Source: Solibacillus sp. FSL R7-0668
Lineage (GTDB): Bacteria; Bacillota; Bacilli; Bacillales_A; Planococcaceae
DNA: 64,000 nucleotides
Assembly (NCBI RefSeq): GCF_038006205.1
Contig: NZ_JBBOUU010000001.1
Span: 1,180,001-1,244,000 of the forward strand
Direction: 5' to 3'
Shown: positions 1-8,251 of the stretch, in pieces
Layout of the letters: every line of letters begins with the position of its first letter
Position numbering within the stretch: position 1 is the first letter of the stretch
Position numbers and translations under genes: made by a program
The notes under the pieces: generated by a model
Database searches by the model: none
Told to the model about the DNA's origin: nothing
What the model saw: the letters and a program-made list of their open reading frames with translations, nothing else

Positions 1-510
1 GTGGATAAGGAAAAGGCGCTTAATGATATTAAGGATTTTGATGCACAATATTATATAACGCGTGATTACCCGATAATTTATCCAACTATTGATATTGTGA
101 TTCGACAAGATGGGCAACGAGAAGTGCTTGGGGATATCGCATGTAGCTTTTATTTGGCGCCAGGCCATACAGAGGACGGGATTTTTACGTTTGTCGAGCC
201 CCTAGGTATATTGCTTGTAGGAGATTATTTGTCAAATGTCGAATTTCCGTTAGTGAATAATCTATTGGCATATGAATCAACTTTACAAAAGGCAAAGAGT
301 TTGCTGGAACAGTTTGGTGTGCAGGCGTTAGTTCCAGGACATGGGCAGACGACAACGGACACATTAGAAATGGAAAATCGTATAGAGGAATCTCTGGATT
401 ATTTAATAAAGCTTCAGCAAGGCATGAATCAAGAACAGGCATTAGAAGCGAGGTATTCTTTTTATCGCTCGTTAAAGGCGTTGCATGAAGCGAATAAACA
501 AGTGCTGTAA
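1..510 (+). CDS. MBL-fold metallo-hydrolase, 3' part only
   Basis: This is the C-terminal 169 residues of a metallo-beta-lactamase-fold hydrolase. Visible signatures are the metal-ligand stretch APGHTEDGI (near residue 52), a GDYLSNVEFP segment with the bridging Asp, and the late LVPGHGQTTTD motif. The N-terminal HxHxDH zinc motif of the family is absent, and the frame is open to the first base, so the gene starts upstream of the window. The GTG at position 1 is therefore probably internal. The substrate cannot be told from the sequence. A shared hairpin terminator overlaps the stop codon, and the next gene is convergent. Confidence 0.8.
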   Translation: MDKEKALNDIKDFDAQYYITRDYPIIYPTIDIVIRQDGQREVLGDIACSFYLAPGHTEDGIFTFVEPLGILLVGDYLSNVEFPLVNNLLAYESTLQKAKSLLEQFGVQALVPGHGQTTTDTLEMENRIEESLDYLIKLQQGMNQEQALEARYSFYRSLKALHEANKQVL

Positions 511-533
511 GATGTTTACAGCACTTGTTTTTA
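496..533. terminator. bidirectional intrinsic terminator
   Basis: A 15-bp stem (AAACAAGTGCTGTAA at 496-510 against 515-530) is flanked by A and T runs. It sits between the convergent MBL hydrolase and EcsC genes and overlaps the MBL stop codon. Confidence 0.8.
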
Positions 534-1334
534 TTCGGTAGCCTTATTTAAACGCTCTAATACACGGCGTTTTCGGTAAAGCATGATGCCTGCCTCGGCA
601 ATATCATGAATCATGGATTTATTAATAAAGGCGCCGAATATCATACCGGCAATCGGGATCATTTGGAATAGTTTTTTCATACCGAAATTATCGCGATATG
701 TATAAAACACCTCCTGCCAGCCTTTTAATTGTGACATCATATTTTCACCAGATTGGGCGTTTTCGAAGCTTGTTGTTAGCTCCTTTAAAATTTGATCTTT
801 ACCGACGATATCTGAGGAAGCGAATTGAATGCATTTGACAATAAAAATGCGTTCCTGTTTTTCACTCGGATCATAGCCATGAATCATCGCGATTTCTTGT
901 AAGGTTTTTAATGCAATGCCTAAAATAACAGGAATATCTATGGCTAGTGTGAAAATGCCGCCAAAGCCCGTGGAAGCACCTTGAACAGTCGCCATATTTG
1001 CGCGATTTTTTTGTAGTTTTGCACTGAGCTCCACCATATCGCTTAGCGGCATTTGCTGAATGTCTTCAAGGGAAGTGACATTGTGTAATGTATGCTTTTG
1101 AATATGGCGTATCATGGCTTGTTGGCTGACTAAATATTTGCCTCCATTTTGAACGTAGCTTACTAGTTCGTCGATTAATAAGGCAATTTTTTCTTGTACA
1201 AATTTTGGTGTCAGTTTATCTAATAGCTTAAAAGGGAGACGACCGAGCTTTTCCCAAAACCAGAGCCCGCTTTGATCTTGCTCCCATTTTTGAATTTCCG
1301 TTAAGTATTGTTGTAGCTGTTCTTTGGATTCCAT
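531..1334 (-). CDS. EcsC family protein
   Basis: The 267-residue protein matches the EcsC family. After a charged N-terminal helix comes a long helical region. A Gly/Ala-rich segment around residues 120-145 (GASTGFGGIFTLAIDIP) is followed by ALKTLQEIAMIHGYD, and near the C-terminus lies IPIAGMIFGAFINKSMI. EcsC proteins are peripheral or membrane-associated, and their biochemical role is poorly defined. In B. subtilis the family member lies with the EcsAB ABC exporter, but no ABC genes are near here. The ATG is preceded by AGGAGGG at good spacing. It appears monocistronic. Confidence 0.8.
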   Translation of the reverse strand: MESKEQLQQYLTEIQKWEQDQSGLWFWEKLGRLPFKLLDKLTPKFVQEKIALLIDELVSYVQNGGKYLVSQQAMIRHIQKHTLHNVTSLEDIQQMPLSDMVELSAKLQKNRANMATVQGASTGFGGIFTLAIDIPVILGIALKTLQEIAMIHGYDPSEKQERIFIVKCIQFASSDIVGKDQILKELTTSFENAQSGENMMSQLKGWQEVFYTYRDNFGMKKLFQMIPIAGMIFGAFINKSMIHDIAEAGIMLYRKRRVLERLNKATE

Positions 1335-1397
1335 AGTAGCCCTCCTGTTGGACGCGTTCGTTACTATACGTTTCTAGGCTGAGATGGTTTCAAAATA

Positions 1398-1862
1398 TTA
1401 TTCGAATTGTGTTAAAAGTGGTGTAATATCTTCTTTTAAACATTGATAAAACGCTGCTTCAAGTTGTAACTGTTTATGAAGTTCTTTGTTTGAAAATAAT
1501 GTATACATCGCATCAATTTTTTCCTTTGAAAAACGAAAATGATGGTTAAAATGCTCGCGCTGTTTTTCATCGCTTAAGTGCATATAGCCGCGAATTATCG
1601 TGTACAGCTGATTGTATTTTTGATTTGCAAGTTGATAAGCGTCACGACTAAATTGACCGATGGAGGTACTGGGATTATCAAAACGACGATAGAAATCGCG
1701 TGCCTCACGATAGCTTTCAAGCTTTGAATTGGCGCTATATAAAATATGATGATTCGCGCGATGATCGGGACATTCGAAATCAAGAATAGCGCGTACAAGC
1801 TCGGAGATTTTATCGTACGTATCCAGTGTTTTTTTAGGTGCCTCCTTCAATTGAAAAAACAT
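1398..1862 (-). CDS. conserved-looking helical protein of unknown function
   Basis: This is a 154-residue, mostly helical, charged protein with no signal peptide or membrane helix. I do not recognise a family with certainty. The frame is open further upstream, but the ATG at 1862 has GGAGGG seven bases before it, whereas the upstream ATGs have no ribosome site, so I chose the shorter form (it begins MFFQLKEAPK). A conserved-looking aromatic and charged segment (YREARDFYRRFDNPSTSIG) lies in the middle. It is transcribed alone from a promoter-like sequence at 1893-1922. No function is proposed. Confidence 0.7.
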   Translation of the reverse strand: MFFQLKEAPKKTLDTYDKISELVRAILDFECPDHRANHHILYSANSKLESYREARDFYRRFDNPSTSIGQFSRDAYQLANQKYNQLYTIIRGYMHLSDEKQREHFNHHFRFSKEKIDAMYTLFSNKELHKQLQLEAAFYQCLKEDITPLLTQFE

Positions 1863-1892
1863 CTTTATCCCTCCAAACATCGTTGTCAGAAA

Positions 1893-1922
1893 ATTATAAC
1901 TCATTTTTGTTCATTTTGTTCA
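1893..1922 (-). promoter_or_regulatory. candidate sigma-A promoter for the gene at 1398-1862
   Basis: On the minus strand TGAACA and TATAAT are separated by 18 bases, about 30 bases ahead of the chosen start codon. Confidence 0.45.
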
Positions 1923-1982
1923 CAAAAATAGATAAAAAGTGTAGTAGCATAGTAATTGAACGAAATTGGCAAGGATGGTGGC

Positions 1983-2636
1983 ATGATGAAATACGAAGTG
2001 GTGTTATTTGATTTGGACGGAACCATTATTGATCCGAAAGAGGGCATTACAAAAAGTGTGCAATTTGCGTTAGCGAAAATGGGCGTGACAGTGGAAAACT
2101 GTGATACGTTGGAAAGCTTTATCGGTCCTCCGTTACAGCTTTCATTTCAGGAGCAATTCGGCTTTAGTATACAACAAGCAAATGAGGCGATAAGCTATTA
2201 CCGAGAGCGCTATAAACCAACAGGGATTTATGAAAATACGGTGTATGAAGGAATGGCTGAGTTATTAGCTGAGCTGAAATCGAAGGGGTATAAGCTGGTA
2301 ATTGCGACGTCAAAGCCGACTGTGTTTGCACAAAATATTGCAGAACACTATGATTTTGCACGTTATTTTGATGGGATTATTGGAAGTGAACTGGATGGTA
2401 CGCGTACTCTAAAGGCTGAAGTTATTGAAGAGGGGCTTCGCCAATTGGGGAGCTACGAAACTTCAAAATGTATCATGATTGGTGATCGGAAATATGACAT
2501 GATCGGCGCGAAGGCAAATGCTATGGATTGTGTGGGGGTAACCTATGGATATGGCTCGGAGCAAGAATTAGCCGAAGCTCAAGCAACCTATATTGTGCAA
2601 ACCGTACCGCAATTACGTGATGTGCTGATGCAATAA
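1983..2636 (+). CDS. HAD-superfamily phosphatase (Gph/PpaX-like)
   Basis: A soluble haloacid-dehalogenase phosphatase of 217 residues. Motif I is FDLDGTIIDP with both catalytic Asp residues (near residue 10), motif II is the IATSKP threonine/serine region (about residue 108), and motif III/IV is CIMIGDRKYDMIGAKAN (about residue 165). A helical C1 cap lies between motifs I and II. The family includes phosphoglycolate and pyrophosphate phosphatases, and the substrate cannot be chosen from sequence. A TTG 27 bases upstream is in frame, but the ATG at 1983 follows AAGGATGGTGG and gives a normal family N-terminus (the ATG at 1986 is also possible). Confidence 0.85.
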   Translation: MMKYEVVLFDLDGTIIDPKEGITKSVQFALAKMGVTVENCDTLESFIGPPLQLSFQEQFGFSIQQANEAISYYRERYKPTGIYENTVYEGMAELLAELKSKGYKLVIATSKPTVFAQNIAEHYDFARYFDGIIGSELDGTRTLKAEVIEEGLRQLGSYETSKCIMIGDRKYDMIGAKANAMDCVGVTYGYGSEQELAEAQATYIVQTVPQLRDVLMQ

Positions 2637-2680
2637 CCAAAAAAGAAGCTGTTCTCCTTAAATGGGAGAGCAGCTTCTTG
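2637..2680 (-). terminator. terminator reading out of glyS
   Basis: AAGAAGCTGTTCTCC (2643-2657) pairs with GGGAGAGCAGCTTCTT (2664-2679). The T run (plus-strand AAAAAA at 2639-2644) lies on the minus-strand exit side, so it mainly serves the minus-strand glyS unit. It sits directly beyond the stop codon of the glyS remnant. Confidence 0.75.
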
Positions 2681-2689
2681 TGCTTTAAC

Positions 2690-2746
2690 TTAAAATTGTA
2701 AGTGTTTTTCGATATAAGCTTTAACATCAGCAATTGGCATGCGTGA
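2690..2746 (-). pseudogene. remnant of a second glyS 3' end
   Basis: The minus strand reads [18 protein letters not shown]-stop, which is the same C-terminus as the intact glyS ending at 2818 ([17 protein letters not shown]). Over 57 bases about 9 differ, nearly all at silent third positions, so the two copies diverged while both were translated. The copy is cut off after 18 codons. It lies between the intact glyS and the terminator, which fits a leftover from replacement of the resident gene by a divergent allele. Confidence 0.75.
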
Positions 2747-2756
2747 GGTGCTCGGA

Positions 2757-2780
2757 GTTACCGTGCTAAAGCACCGTAAC
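2757..2780. repeat. small inverted repeat between glyS and its remnant
   Basis: GTTAC-C-GTGCT-AA-AGCAC-C-GTAAC forms a 10-bp stem with one C-C mismatch. There is no T run, so it is not a clear terminator. It lies in the roughly 70 bases of non-coding sequence separating the two glyS ends and may mark the junction. Confidence 0.4.
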
Positions 2781-2817
2781 CCACTAGCAGAACACGCCTT
2801 TTCGAATAAACTGTTAC

Positions 2818-4206
2818 TTAGAATTGTAAGTGCTTCTCAATATAAGCTTTTACCTCTGCAATCGGCATGCGTGTTTGCTCCATGCTATCGCGGTGGCGGA
2901 CTGTTACTTGACCGTCTTCTTTTGAATCGAAGTCGTATGTGATACAGAATGGTGTACCGATTTCGTCTTGACGACGGTAGCGTTTACCGATTGATTGTGA
3001 TTCGTCGAAATCTACTGGGAAGGCTTTTCGTAAGTCAGCCCATACGTCGCCAGCTTCTTCTGATAATTTTTTTGATAATGGTAATACGGCTGCTTTGAAT
3101 GGTGCTAAAGCAGGGTGGAAGCGTAATACTGTACGTGTATCATCACCTTCTAATTGCTCTTCCTCAAAAGCATCACATAAGAATGCTAAAGTTACACGGT
3201 CTGCACCTAATGATGGCTCGATGCAGTATGGTACGTAGCGCTCATTTGTAATCGGATCAATATAAGTGAAATCTTCACCTGAATGCTCCATATGTTGTTT
3301 TAAGTCGTAATCTGTACGGTCTGCGATACCCCATAGCTCGCCCCAGCCGAATGGGAAACGGAATTCGATATCTGTTGTTGCATTAGAATAGTGAGATAGT
3401 TCGTCTTCTTCGTGGTCACGTAAACGCATAGAATCTTCCTTCATGCCTAAGTTTAATAACCAATCCTTACAGAAGTTTTTCCAGTAAGCGTGCCACTCTA
3501 AGTCTTCACCTGGTTTACAGAAGAACTCTAATTCCATTTGCTCGAATTCGCGTGTACGGAATGTGAAGTTACCTGGAGTGATCTCGTTACGGAATGATTT
3601 ACCTACTTGTGCGATACCGAATGGTGTACGTTTGCGCATTGAACGTTGCACATTTTTAAAGTTCACGAAAATCCCTTGAGCGGTTTCAGGGCGTAAGTAA
3701 ATTTCATTTGAAGAACTTTCTGTTACACCTTGATGCGTTTTGAACATTAAGTTGAATTGACGGATGTCTGTGAAATCGATTTTACCGCAGTCTGGACAAG
3801 CGACTTCTAGCTCTTCCATTTTCGCCTTCATTTGGTCAAATGTCATACCGTCGACGATAATTTCTTTACCTGTTTTTGTTAATGATGCATCTTCAATTAA
3901 TTTGTCGGCACGGTGACGCGCTTTACATGCTTTACAGTCGATCATTGGGTCATTGAAGTTTCCAACGTGACCAGAAGCTACCCAAGCTTTTGGATTCATG
4001 AGAATGGCTGCGTCAAGACCTACATTGTGCTCAGATTCTTGAACGAATTTTTGCCACCAAGCTTTTTTTACGTTGTTTTTTAATTCGACACCTAGTGGAC
4101 CGTAATCCCAAGTATTTGCTAAACCACCGTAAATGTCTGAACCTGGGAATACGAAGCCACGATGTTTTGCTAATGATACAATTGTTTCCATTGATTTTTC
4201 TGCCAT
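2818..4206 (-). CDS. glyS: glycyl-tRNA synthetase, dimeric class II type
   Basis: This cytoplasmic enzyme charges tRNA-Gly with glycine using ATP. At 462 residues it has the length of the single-chain alpha2 type, not the two-subunit GlyQ/GlyS type. The N-terminus carries [12 protein letters not shown] and WDYGPLG. A CKAC (C91, C94) with CPDC (C137, C140) makes a zinc-ribbon-like insertion. Class II motif 2 is visible as [12 protein letters not shown] followed by the FRNEITPG region. The C-terminal anticodon-binding domain ends in [19 protein letters not shown] precedes the ATG. Expression is controlled by a T-box leader, and transcription probably ends at the hairpin at 2637-2680. Confidence 0.97.
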   Translation of the reverse strand: MAEKSMETIVSLAKHRGFVFPGSDIYGGLANTWDYGPLGVELKNNVKKAWWQKFVQESEHNVGLDAAILMNPKAWVASGHVGNFNDPMIDCKACKARHRADKLIEDASLTKTGKEIIVDGMTFDQMKAKMEELEVACPDCGKIDFTDIRQFNLMFKTHQGVTESSSNEIYLRPETAQGIFVNFKNVQRSMRKRTPFGIAQVGKSFRNEITPGNFTFRTREFEQMELEFFCKPGEDLEWHAYWKNFCKDWLLNLGMKEDSMRLRDHEEDELSHYSNATTDIEFRFPFGWGELWGIADRTDYDLKQHMEHSGEDFTYIDPITNERYVPYCIEPSLGADRVTLAFLCDAFEEEQLEGDDTRTVLRFHPALAPFKAAVLPLSKKLSEEAGDVWADLRKAFPVDFDESQSIGKRYRRQDEIGTPFCITYDFDSKEDGQVTVRHRDSMEQTRMPIAEVKAYIEKHLQF

Positions 4207-4299
4207 GAAAAATTCCTCCTAAATAAAAATTCTATTTTGCCTTAGTGTCATAATGTCTTAAGGCATATCGATAATCATCCAATATAAAGTATTGAATGA

Positions 4300-4555
4300 A
4301 TAAAGATAAAAAGCACCCGTCTCCGGGCACAAAAGTTATGCCCGGGGACGAGTGCATCGAATGTGATTTACCCGCGGTTCCACCCCGCTTGTTTTTATAT
4401 GAAATAAAAACCTCTTTCAAAAAATTAGCTCAAGGGTGCCGTTTCTCAATTTGTGTGGGCTTGCACCATCCCCACTCGCTAAAAATAAAATTGATACTTA
4501 TTTTCCCCGTCATCGCTTACGTATGAAGTTAGATGTTTGAACAACTTGTTTGTTC
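4300..4555 (-). promoter_or_regulatory. T-box riboswitch leader of glyS (tRNA-Gly sensing)
   Basis: The minus strand contains the hallmark T-box sequence GGGTGGAACCGCGGGTAAAT (4371-4388 region). A stem I region upstream includes the candidate specifier codon GGC (4438-4440), matching tRNA-Gly with a GCC anticodon. A GC-rich terminator stem lies downstream. T-box leaders bind uncharged tRNA and switch the terminator to an antiterminator, so glyS is made when glycyl-tRNA runs low. Exact ends are estimated from the promoter and the terminator. Confidence 0.93.
4302..4355 (-). terminator. T-box-controlled attenuator
   Basis: On the minus strand GCACTCGTCCCCGGGCAT pairs with TGCCCGGAGACGGGTGC (4313-4355), followed by CTTTTTATCTTT. 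This is the conditional terminator of the glyS leader. Confidence 0.85.
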
Positions 4556-4561
4556 GCTCAT

Positions 4562-4590
4562 ATTGTAGCAAAAGATTCTTTTCTTCGCAA
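4562..4590 (-). promoter_or_regulatory. promoter of the glyS T-box transcript
   Basis: TTGCGA and TACAAT are separated by exactly 17 bases on the minus strand, immediately before the leader. Confidence 0.7.
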
Positions 4591-4648
4591 TATAGAACAA
4601 TATAGTATATAATAATTCATGAATAAGTATAACATTATTTTGAAGCGG

Positions 4649-5287
4649 GTGAGTCTAATAGAACTCAATAAACGTCAAGAGGCGATCTTGCAAATTGTAA
4701 AAGAAAATGGTCCTATTACGGGCGAACATATTGCCGAACGCCTTGGATTAACACGCGCAACCTTAAGACCAGACTTAGCAATCTTAACAATGGCAGGATT
4801 TTTAGATGCGCGACCACGTGTCGGCTATTTTTATGCGGGGAAAAAATCAGCAGTAGCACTAACCGAGTCCATGCTTAACCTAAAAGTAAAGGATTTTCAA
4901 GCATCCCCAGTAGTCGTACATGACCATATGACAGTGTATGATGCAATAATTCATATGTTTTCTGAAGATGTCGGAACATTATTTGTCATTGATCGTGAGG
5001 AAATCCTACAAGGCGTATTATCACGAAAAGACTTATTGCGCTCGAGTATCGGGTCTCAAGATTTAGATAAAATCCCTGTGCATATGATTATGACGCGTAT
5101 GCCAAATATTGCCTATTGCACAAATTCAGATACTTTAGTAGATGCAGCGAAGAAATTAATTGAACGTGAGATTGATTCCATGCCAGTAGTAAAAGAAACG
5201 GAGGCGGGAATCCATGTAATTGGTCGAGTAACCAAAACAAATATCACGCGTGCCTTTATTTCACTAGCTGATACGCATGATTTATAG
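4649..5287 (+). CDS. ccpN: CcpN-type transcriptional repressor (HTH plus CBS pair)
   Basis: CcpN represses gluconeogenic genes (gapB, pckA in B. subtilis) when glycolytic carbon is present. Residues 1-65 form a winged helix (IELNKRQEAILQIV, then GEHIAERLGLTRATLRPDL). Residues 80-205 are two CBS modules (VHDHMTVYDAIIHMF and MIMTRMPNIAYC). An ATG at 4619 is in frame, but a TATAAT at 4608-4613 would place the transcript start at about that ATG. The GTG at 4649 gives 212 residues, the usual family length, so I prefer it. The ribosome site before it is weak. It is followed seven bases later by yqfL, the same pairing as in B. subtilis. Confidence 0.9.
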   Translation: MSLIELNKRQEAILQIVKENGPITGEHIAERLGLTRATLRPDLAILTMAGFLDARPRVGYFYAGKKSAVALTESMLNLKVKDFQASPVVVHDHMTVYDAIIHMFSEDVGTLFVIDREEILQGVLSRKDLLRSSIGSQDLDKIPVHMIMTRMPNIAYCTNSDTLVDAAKKLIEREIDSMPVVKETEAGIHVIGRVTKTNITRAFISLADTHDL

Positions 5288-5294
5288 GTGTACG

Positions 5295-6110
5295 ATGAAA
5301 AAGATTACGATATTTGTTGTTTCAGACTCTGTCGGTGAAACGGGAGAAGCAGCAGCAAAAGCAGCAATTAGCCAATTCCGTCCAAATTTTGAAAGTGTAA
5401 GAATTCGTAAGTTTCCTCATATTAATAATCGTGAGTTGCTAGAAAAGGTTGTCCATATTGCGGCCTTAAATGAGGCGACGATTATTTTTACATTGGTTTC
5501 GCGAGAGATGCGTAAGGCGATGGAAGAGCTCGCGCAGCAGCAACGAATTCCAGCAATCGATTTATTAGGCTCCATGATTGATTTAATCGAAACGTCAACA
5601 GGGGAAGCGCCATTACAAAGACCAGGACTTGTACATAAATTGGATGATGATTATTTTAAAAAAATCGAAGCAATTGAATTTGCGGTGAAGTATGATGATG
5701 GACAAGATCCACGCGGTATCCCATTAGCAGATATTGTACTCATTGGTGTTTCGCGGACATCCAAAACGCCACTCTCTCAATATTTAGCACATAAAAGCTA
5801 TAAGGTTGCGAATGTCCCCCTTGTGCCCGAAGTCACACCACCGGAAGAACTGATGCAAATCGATCCGAAAAAGTGCTTTGGCTTGGTCATTACACCGGAA
5901 AAATTAAATAATATTCGAAAAGAGCGTCTGATTACATTAGGTCTTACAGAAAATGCCTTTTATGCGCAGCAAGCAAGAATTGAGCAAGAGATTAGCTATT
6001 TTTATAGTATTGTTGATAAAATTGGTTGTCAGGCCATTGATGTTACCAATCGTGCGGTGGAAGAGACGGCACATAAAATTATTGACTTATATGAACGAGA
6101 ATGTAAATAA
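5295..6110 (+). CDS. yqfL: pyruvate,phosphate dikinase regulatory protein / CcpN modulator (DUF299)
   Basis: At 271 residues it is a bifunctional-kinase/phosphorylase-family (DUF299) protein. These proteins phosphorylate PPDK or PEP synthase in other bacteria. In B. subtilis, which lacks PPDK, YqfL modulates CcpN activity. Visible are the N-terminal IFVVSDSVGETGEAAAKAA, the P-loop-like GVSRTSKTPLSQYLA (near residue 151) and the C-terminal half with VTNRAVEETAHKI. The ATG at 5295 follows TAGGTG and leaves only 7 bases after ccpN, so the two form an operon ending at the hairpin at 6115. Confidence 0.93.
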   Translation: MKKITIFVVSDSVGETGEAAAKAAISQFRPNFESVRIRKFPHINNRELLEKVVHIAALNEATIIFTLVSREMRKAMEELAQQQRIPAIDLLGSMIDLIETSTGEAPLQRPGLVHKLDDDYFKKIEAIEFAVKYDDGQDPRGIPLADIVLIGVSRTSKTPLSQYLAHKSYKVANVPLVPEVTPPEELMQIDPKKCFGLVITPEKLNNIRKERLITLGLTENAFYAQQARIEQEISYFYSIVDKIGCQAIDVTNRAVEETAHKIIDLYERECK

Positions 6111-6114
6111 CTGC

Positions 6115-6154
6115 AAAAACCGCCTCGGAATTCTTTTTGTGAGGAGGTTTTTTT
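6115..6154 (+). terminator. terminator of ccpN-yqfL
   Basis: AAAACCGCCTC pairs with GAGGAGGTTT (one mismatch), followed by TTTTTT. The 234 bases from here to dnaG are very AT-rich. They hold a TATAAT at 6267-6272 without a good -35 and nothing else I can support. Confidence 0.75.
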
Positions 6155-6388
6155 AAGGTTTTAAGCGAAATCATTAGAGATACTTATCTATGCAGAATTT
6201 ATGGTATTCTACATCTAGTTTCTATTGTTTTCTCAAAAAAATATAGCAGTATAGACCTTTTTGTTTTATAATAATAAAATTGTGGTAAAAATATTATTTA
6301 AAGGGAGATACAATAATTATTCTTAAAAATTTGTCGAAATTTAGAGGATTTTTATAACTCATCTCGAAATATCTTAGATGGTGATAAA

Positions 6389-8221
6389 GTGGCTGGGAAA
6401 ATACCTGAACATGTGATTGAGCAGATTCGCTCACAGTCTGATATAGTCGACGTCATAAGTGACTATATGCAGTTAACGAAAAGAGGGCGCAACTATTTTG
6501 GATTATGTCCATTTCATGGGGAGCAAACACCCTCTTTTTCAGTTTCTCAAGAAAAGCAAATTTTCCACTGCTTTGGCTGTGGTGCGGGCGGAAACGCCAT
6601 TACCTTTGTTATGGATATTGAACATATTCCATTTCCAGACGCACTCGTAAAGCTAAGCCAGCGTGCAGGCATTCCACTCGAGATGGAGCTTGTAGGCGAA
6701 CAACAGACGGAAAACAACCCTTTTTCAAAAAAAGAGCAACAAATGCGAGAAGCACATGCATTTGCGGTAGAGTTTTATCATCATATTTTAATGAATACGG
6801 AAGATGGCGAGCCGGCGTTAAATTACTTGCTTGAAAGAGGATTTACACGCGAGCAAATTGAAACACATCAAATAGGATGGGCAATGCCAAATTGGGACAC
6901 ACTGTCTATACTATTAGATCGTAAAGGATTTGATTTAGAGGAGATGGCAGAAAGCGGGCTCATCATTCATAAAGAGAGTGATGGTCGTTATTTTGATCGC
7001 TTTAGGGGACGGATTATGTTCCCGATTCGTGATGAAAATGGCAAAGCAATTGCATTTTCTGGTCGAATTTTAAATTCAGATGGCGACGATGCCAAATATT
7101 TAAATAGCCCAGAAACGCCTATTTTCCACAAAAGTCAGGTGCTTTATAACTTAGATAAAGCACGCGCCTCGATTCGTAAAACGAGACAAGTAGTTTTAAT
7201 GGAAGGCTTTATTGATGTATTAGCAGCGAATCGTGCAGGGGTATACAATGCGGTTGCCACGATGGGTACGTCACTTACATCCCAGCATATTACAAAGCTT
7301 AAACGCTTAGTGCAGCAAGTTACAGTTTGCTATGATGGTGATAATGCTGGTTTTGAGGCGGCCAAACGTGCAGCGCAAATGCTTCACGAAGAGCAATTGA
7401 AAGTGGAAATTTCGGTTTTACCAGATAAGCTTGACCCGGATGAATTTATCCGAGCTAACGGTGCTGAAGTTTTTAAAGATCAAATTATTGAGAAGCCGCA
7501 TGCCTATATTGCATTTATGATGATGTATGCAAAGCGCGGAAAAAACTTTCAATTTGAAAATGATACATTGCAATATATTCAGGAAGTATTAGAAACTTTA
7601 AAAGGTAATACTTCCCCAACCGAACGAGACTTATATATTCGTCAAATCGCAGCAGAGACCAATATTTCACCAGAAGCGATTAGTGCACAGCTGCGAAAAT
7701 TAACGGCAGATACTGTCAAAGAGCAAAAGCGAAGTCAAACGGTGCTACAAACGCCTCCAAGTGAACTCTCGATGCAAGAGCGTAAAAGAGATGCAACGGA
7801 TCGCGCTGAACGTTTGCTATTAGCGCATATGCTGCATGATGTAAATGTTGTGAATAGGGTGCTTAAAAGTGGAAATAATGAGCCCTTCATTCACGAGGAA
7901 TATTTAGCTGTCTTTGTCCGTTTAATCGGTTTTTACGAAGAATATGAAATGGCAGATTTTCACCGTTTTGTCGAGGTGTTAAACGACGCTGAGCTGCGCA
8001 AAATTGTAATGGAGTCAGCTTATATTGATCGTGATCCTGAACATGGTGAAGCCGAAATCACGGATTGCCTAAAGCAAATCGAAAAGCGTCGCCTAGAATT
8101 ACAAATTGAACAATTAAAACACAATCAAAAAGAAGCGGAAAAGATGCACGAACATAGACGGGCTCTTGAAATCGCCCAACAAATTATTGACCTTAGCAGA
8201 AAAATAAAAATGGGCATTTAA
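6389..8221 (+). CDS. dnaG: DNA primase
   Basis: DnaG makes the short RNA primers for chromosome replication, working with the replicative helicase. The 610 residues show the CHC2-type zinc finger (C40, H43, C61, C64 in CPFHGEQTPS...CFGCGAGG). The TOPRIM core has VVLMEGFIDVLA (catalytic Glu near 271) and VCYDGDNAGFEAA (Asp pair near 315). A C-terminal helicase-binding region of charged helices follows. The start is GTG after a GGTGAT-like site, and no upstream ATG is available. sigA follows 30 bases downstream, the classic macromolecular-synthesis operon without rpsU. Confidence 0.97.
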   Translation: MAGKIPEHVIEQIRSQSDIVDVISDYMQLTKRGRNYFGLCPFHGEQTPSFSVSQEKQIFHCFGCGAGGNAITFVMDIEHIPFPDALVKLSQRAGIPLEMELVGEQQTENNPFSKKEQQMREAHAFAVEFYHHILMNTEDGEPALNYLLERGFTREQIETHQIGWAMPNWDTLSILLDRKGFDLEEMAESGLIIHKESDGRYFDRFRGRIMFPIRDENGKAIAFSGRILNSDGDDAKYLNSPETPIFHKSQVLYNLDKARASIRKTRQVVLMEGFIDVLAANRAGVYNAVATMGTSLTSQHITKLKRLVQQVTVCYDGDNAGFEAAKRAAQMLHEEQLKVEISVLPDKLDPDEFIRANGAEVFKDQIIEKPHAYIAFMMMYAKRGKNFQFENDTLQYIQEVLETLKGNTSPTERDLYIRQIAAETNISPEAISAQLRKLTADTVKEQKRSQTVLQTPPSELSMQERKRDATDRAERLLLAHMLHDVNVVNRVLKSGNNEPFIHEEYLAVFVRLIGFYEEYEMADFHRFVEVLNDAELRKIVMESAYIDRDPEHGEAEITDCLKQIEKRRLELQIEQLKHNQKEAEKMHEHRRALEIAQQIIDLSRKIKMGI

Positions 8222-8251
8222 CGCGATTTGTTTTTAGAAGGAGGAAGGTTT

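Noticed and set aside
2739-2942. 67-residue plus-strand frame over the glyS 3' end
   Set aside because: It is antisense to glyS and the glyS remnant, with no ribosome site.
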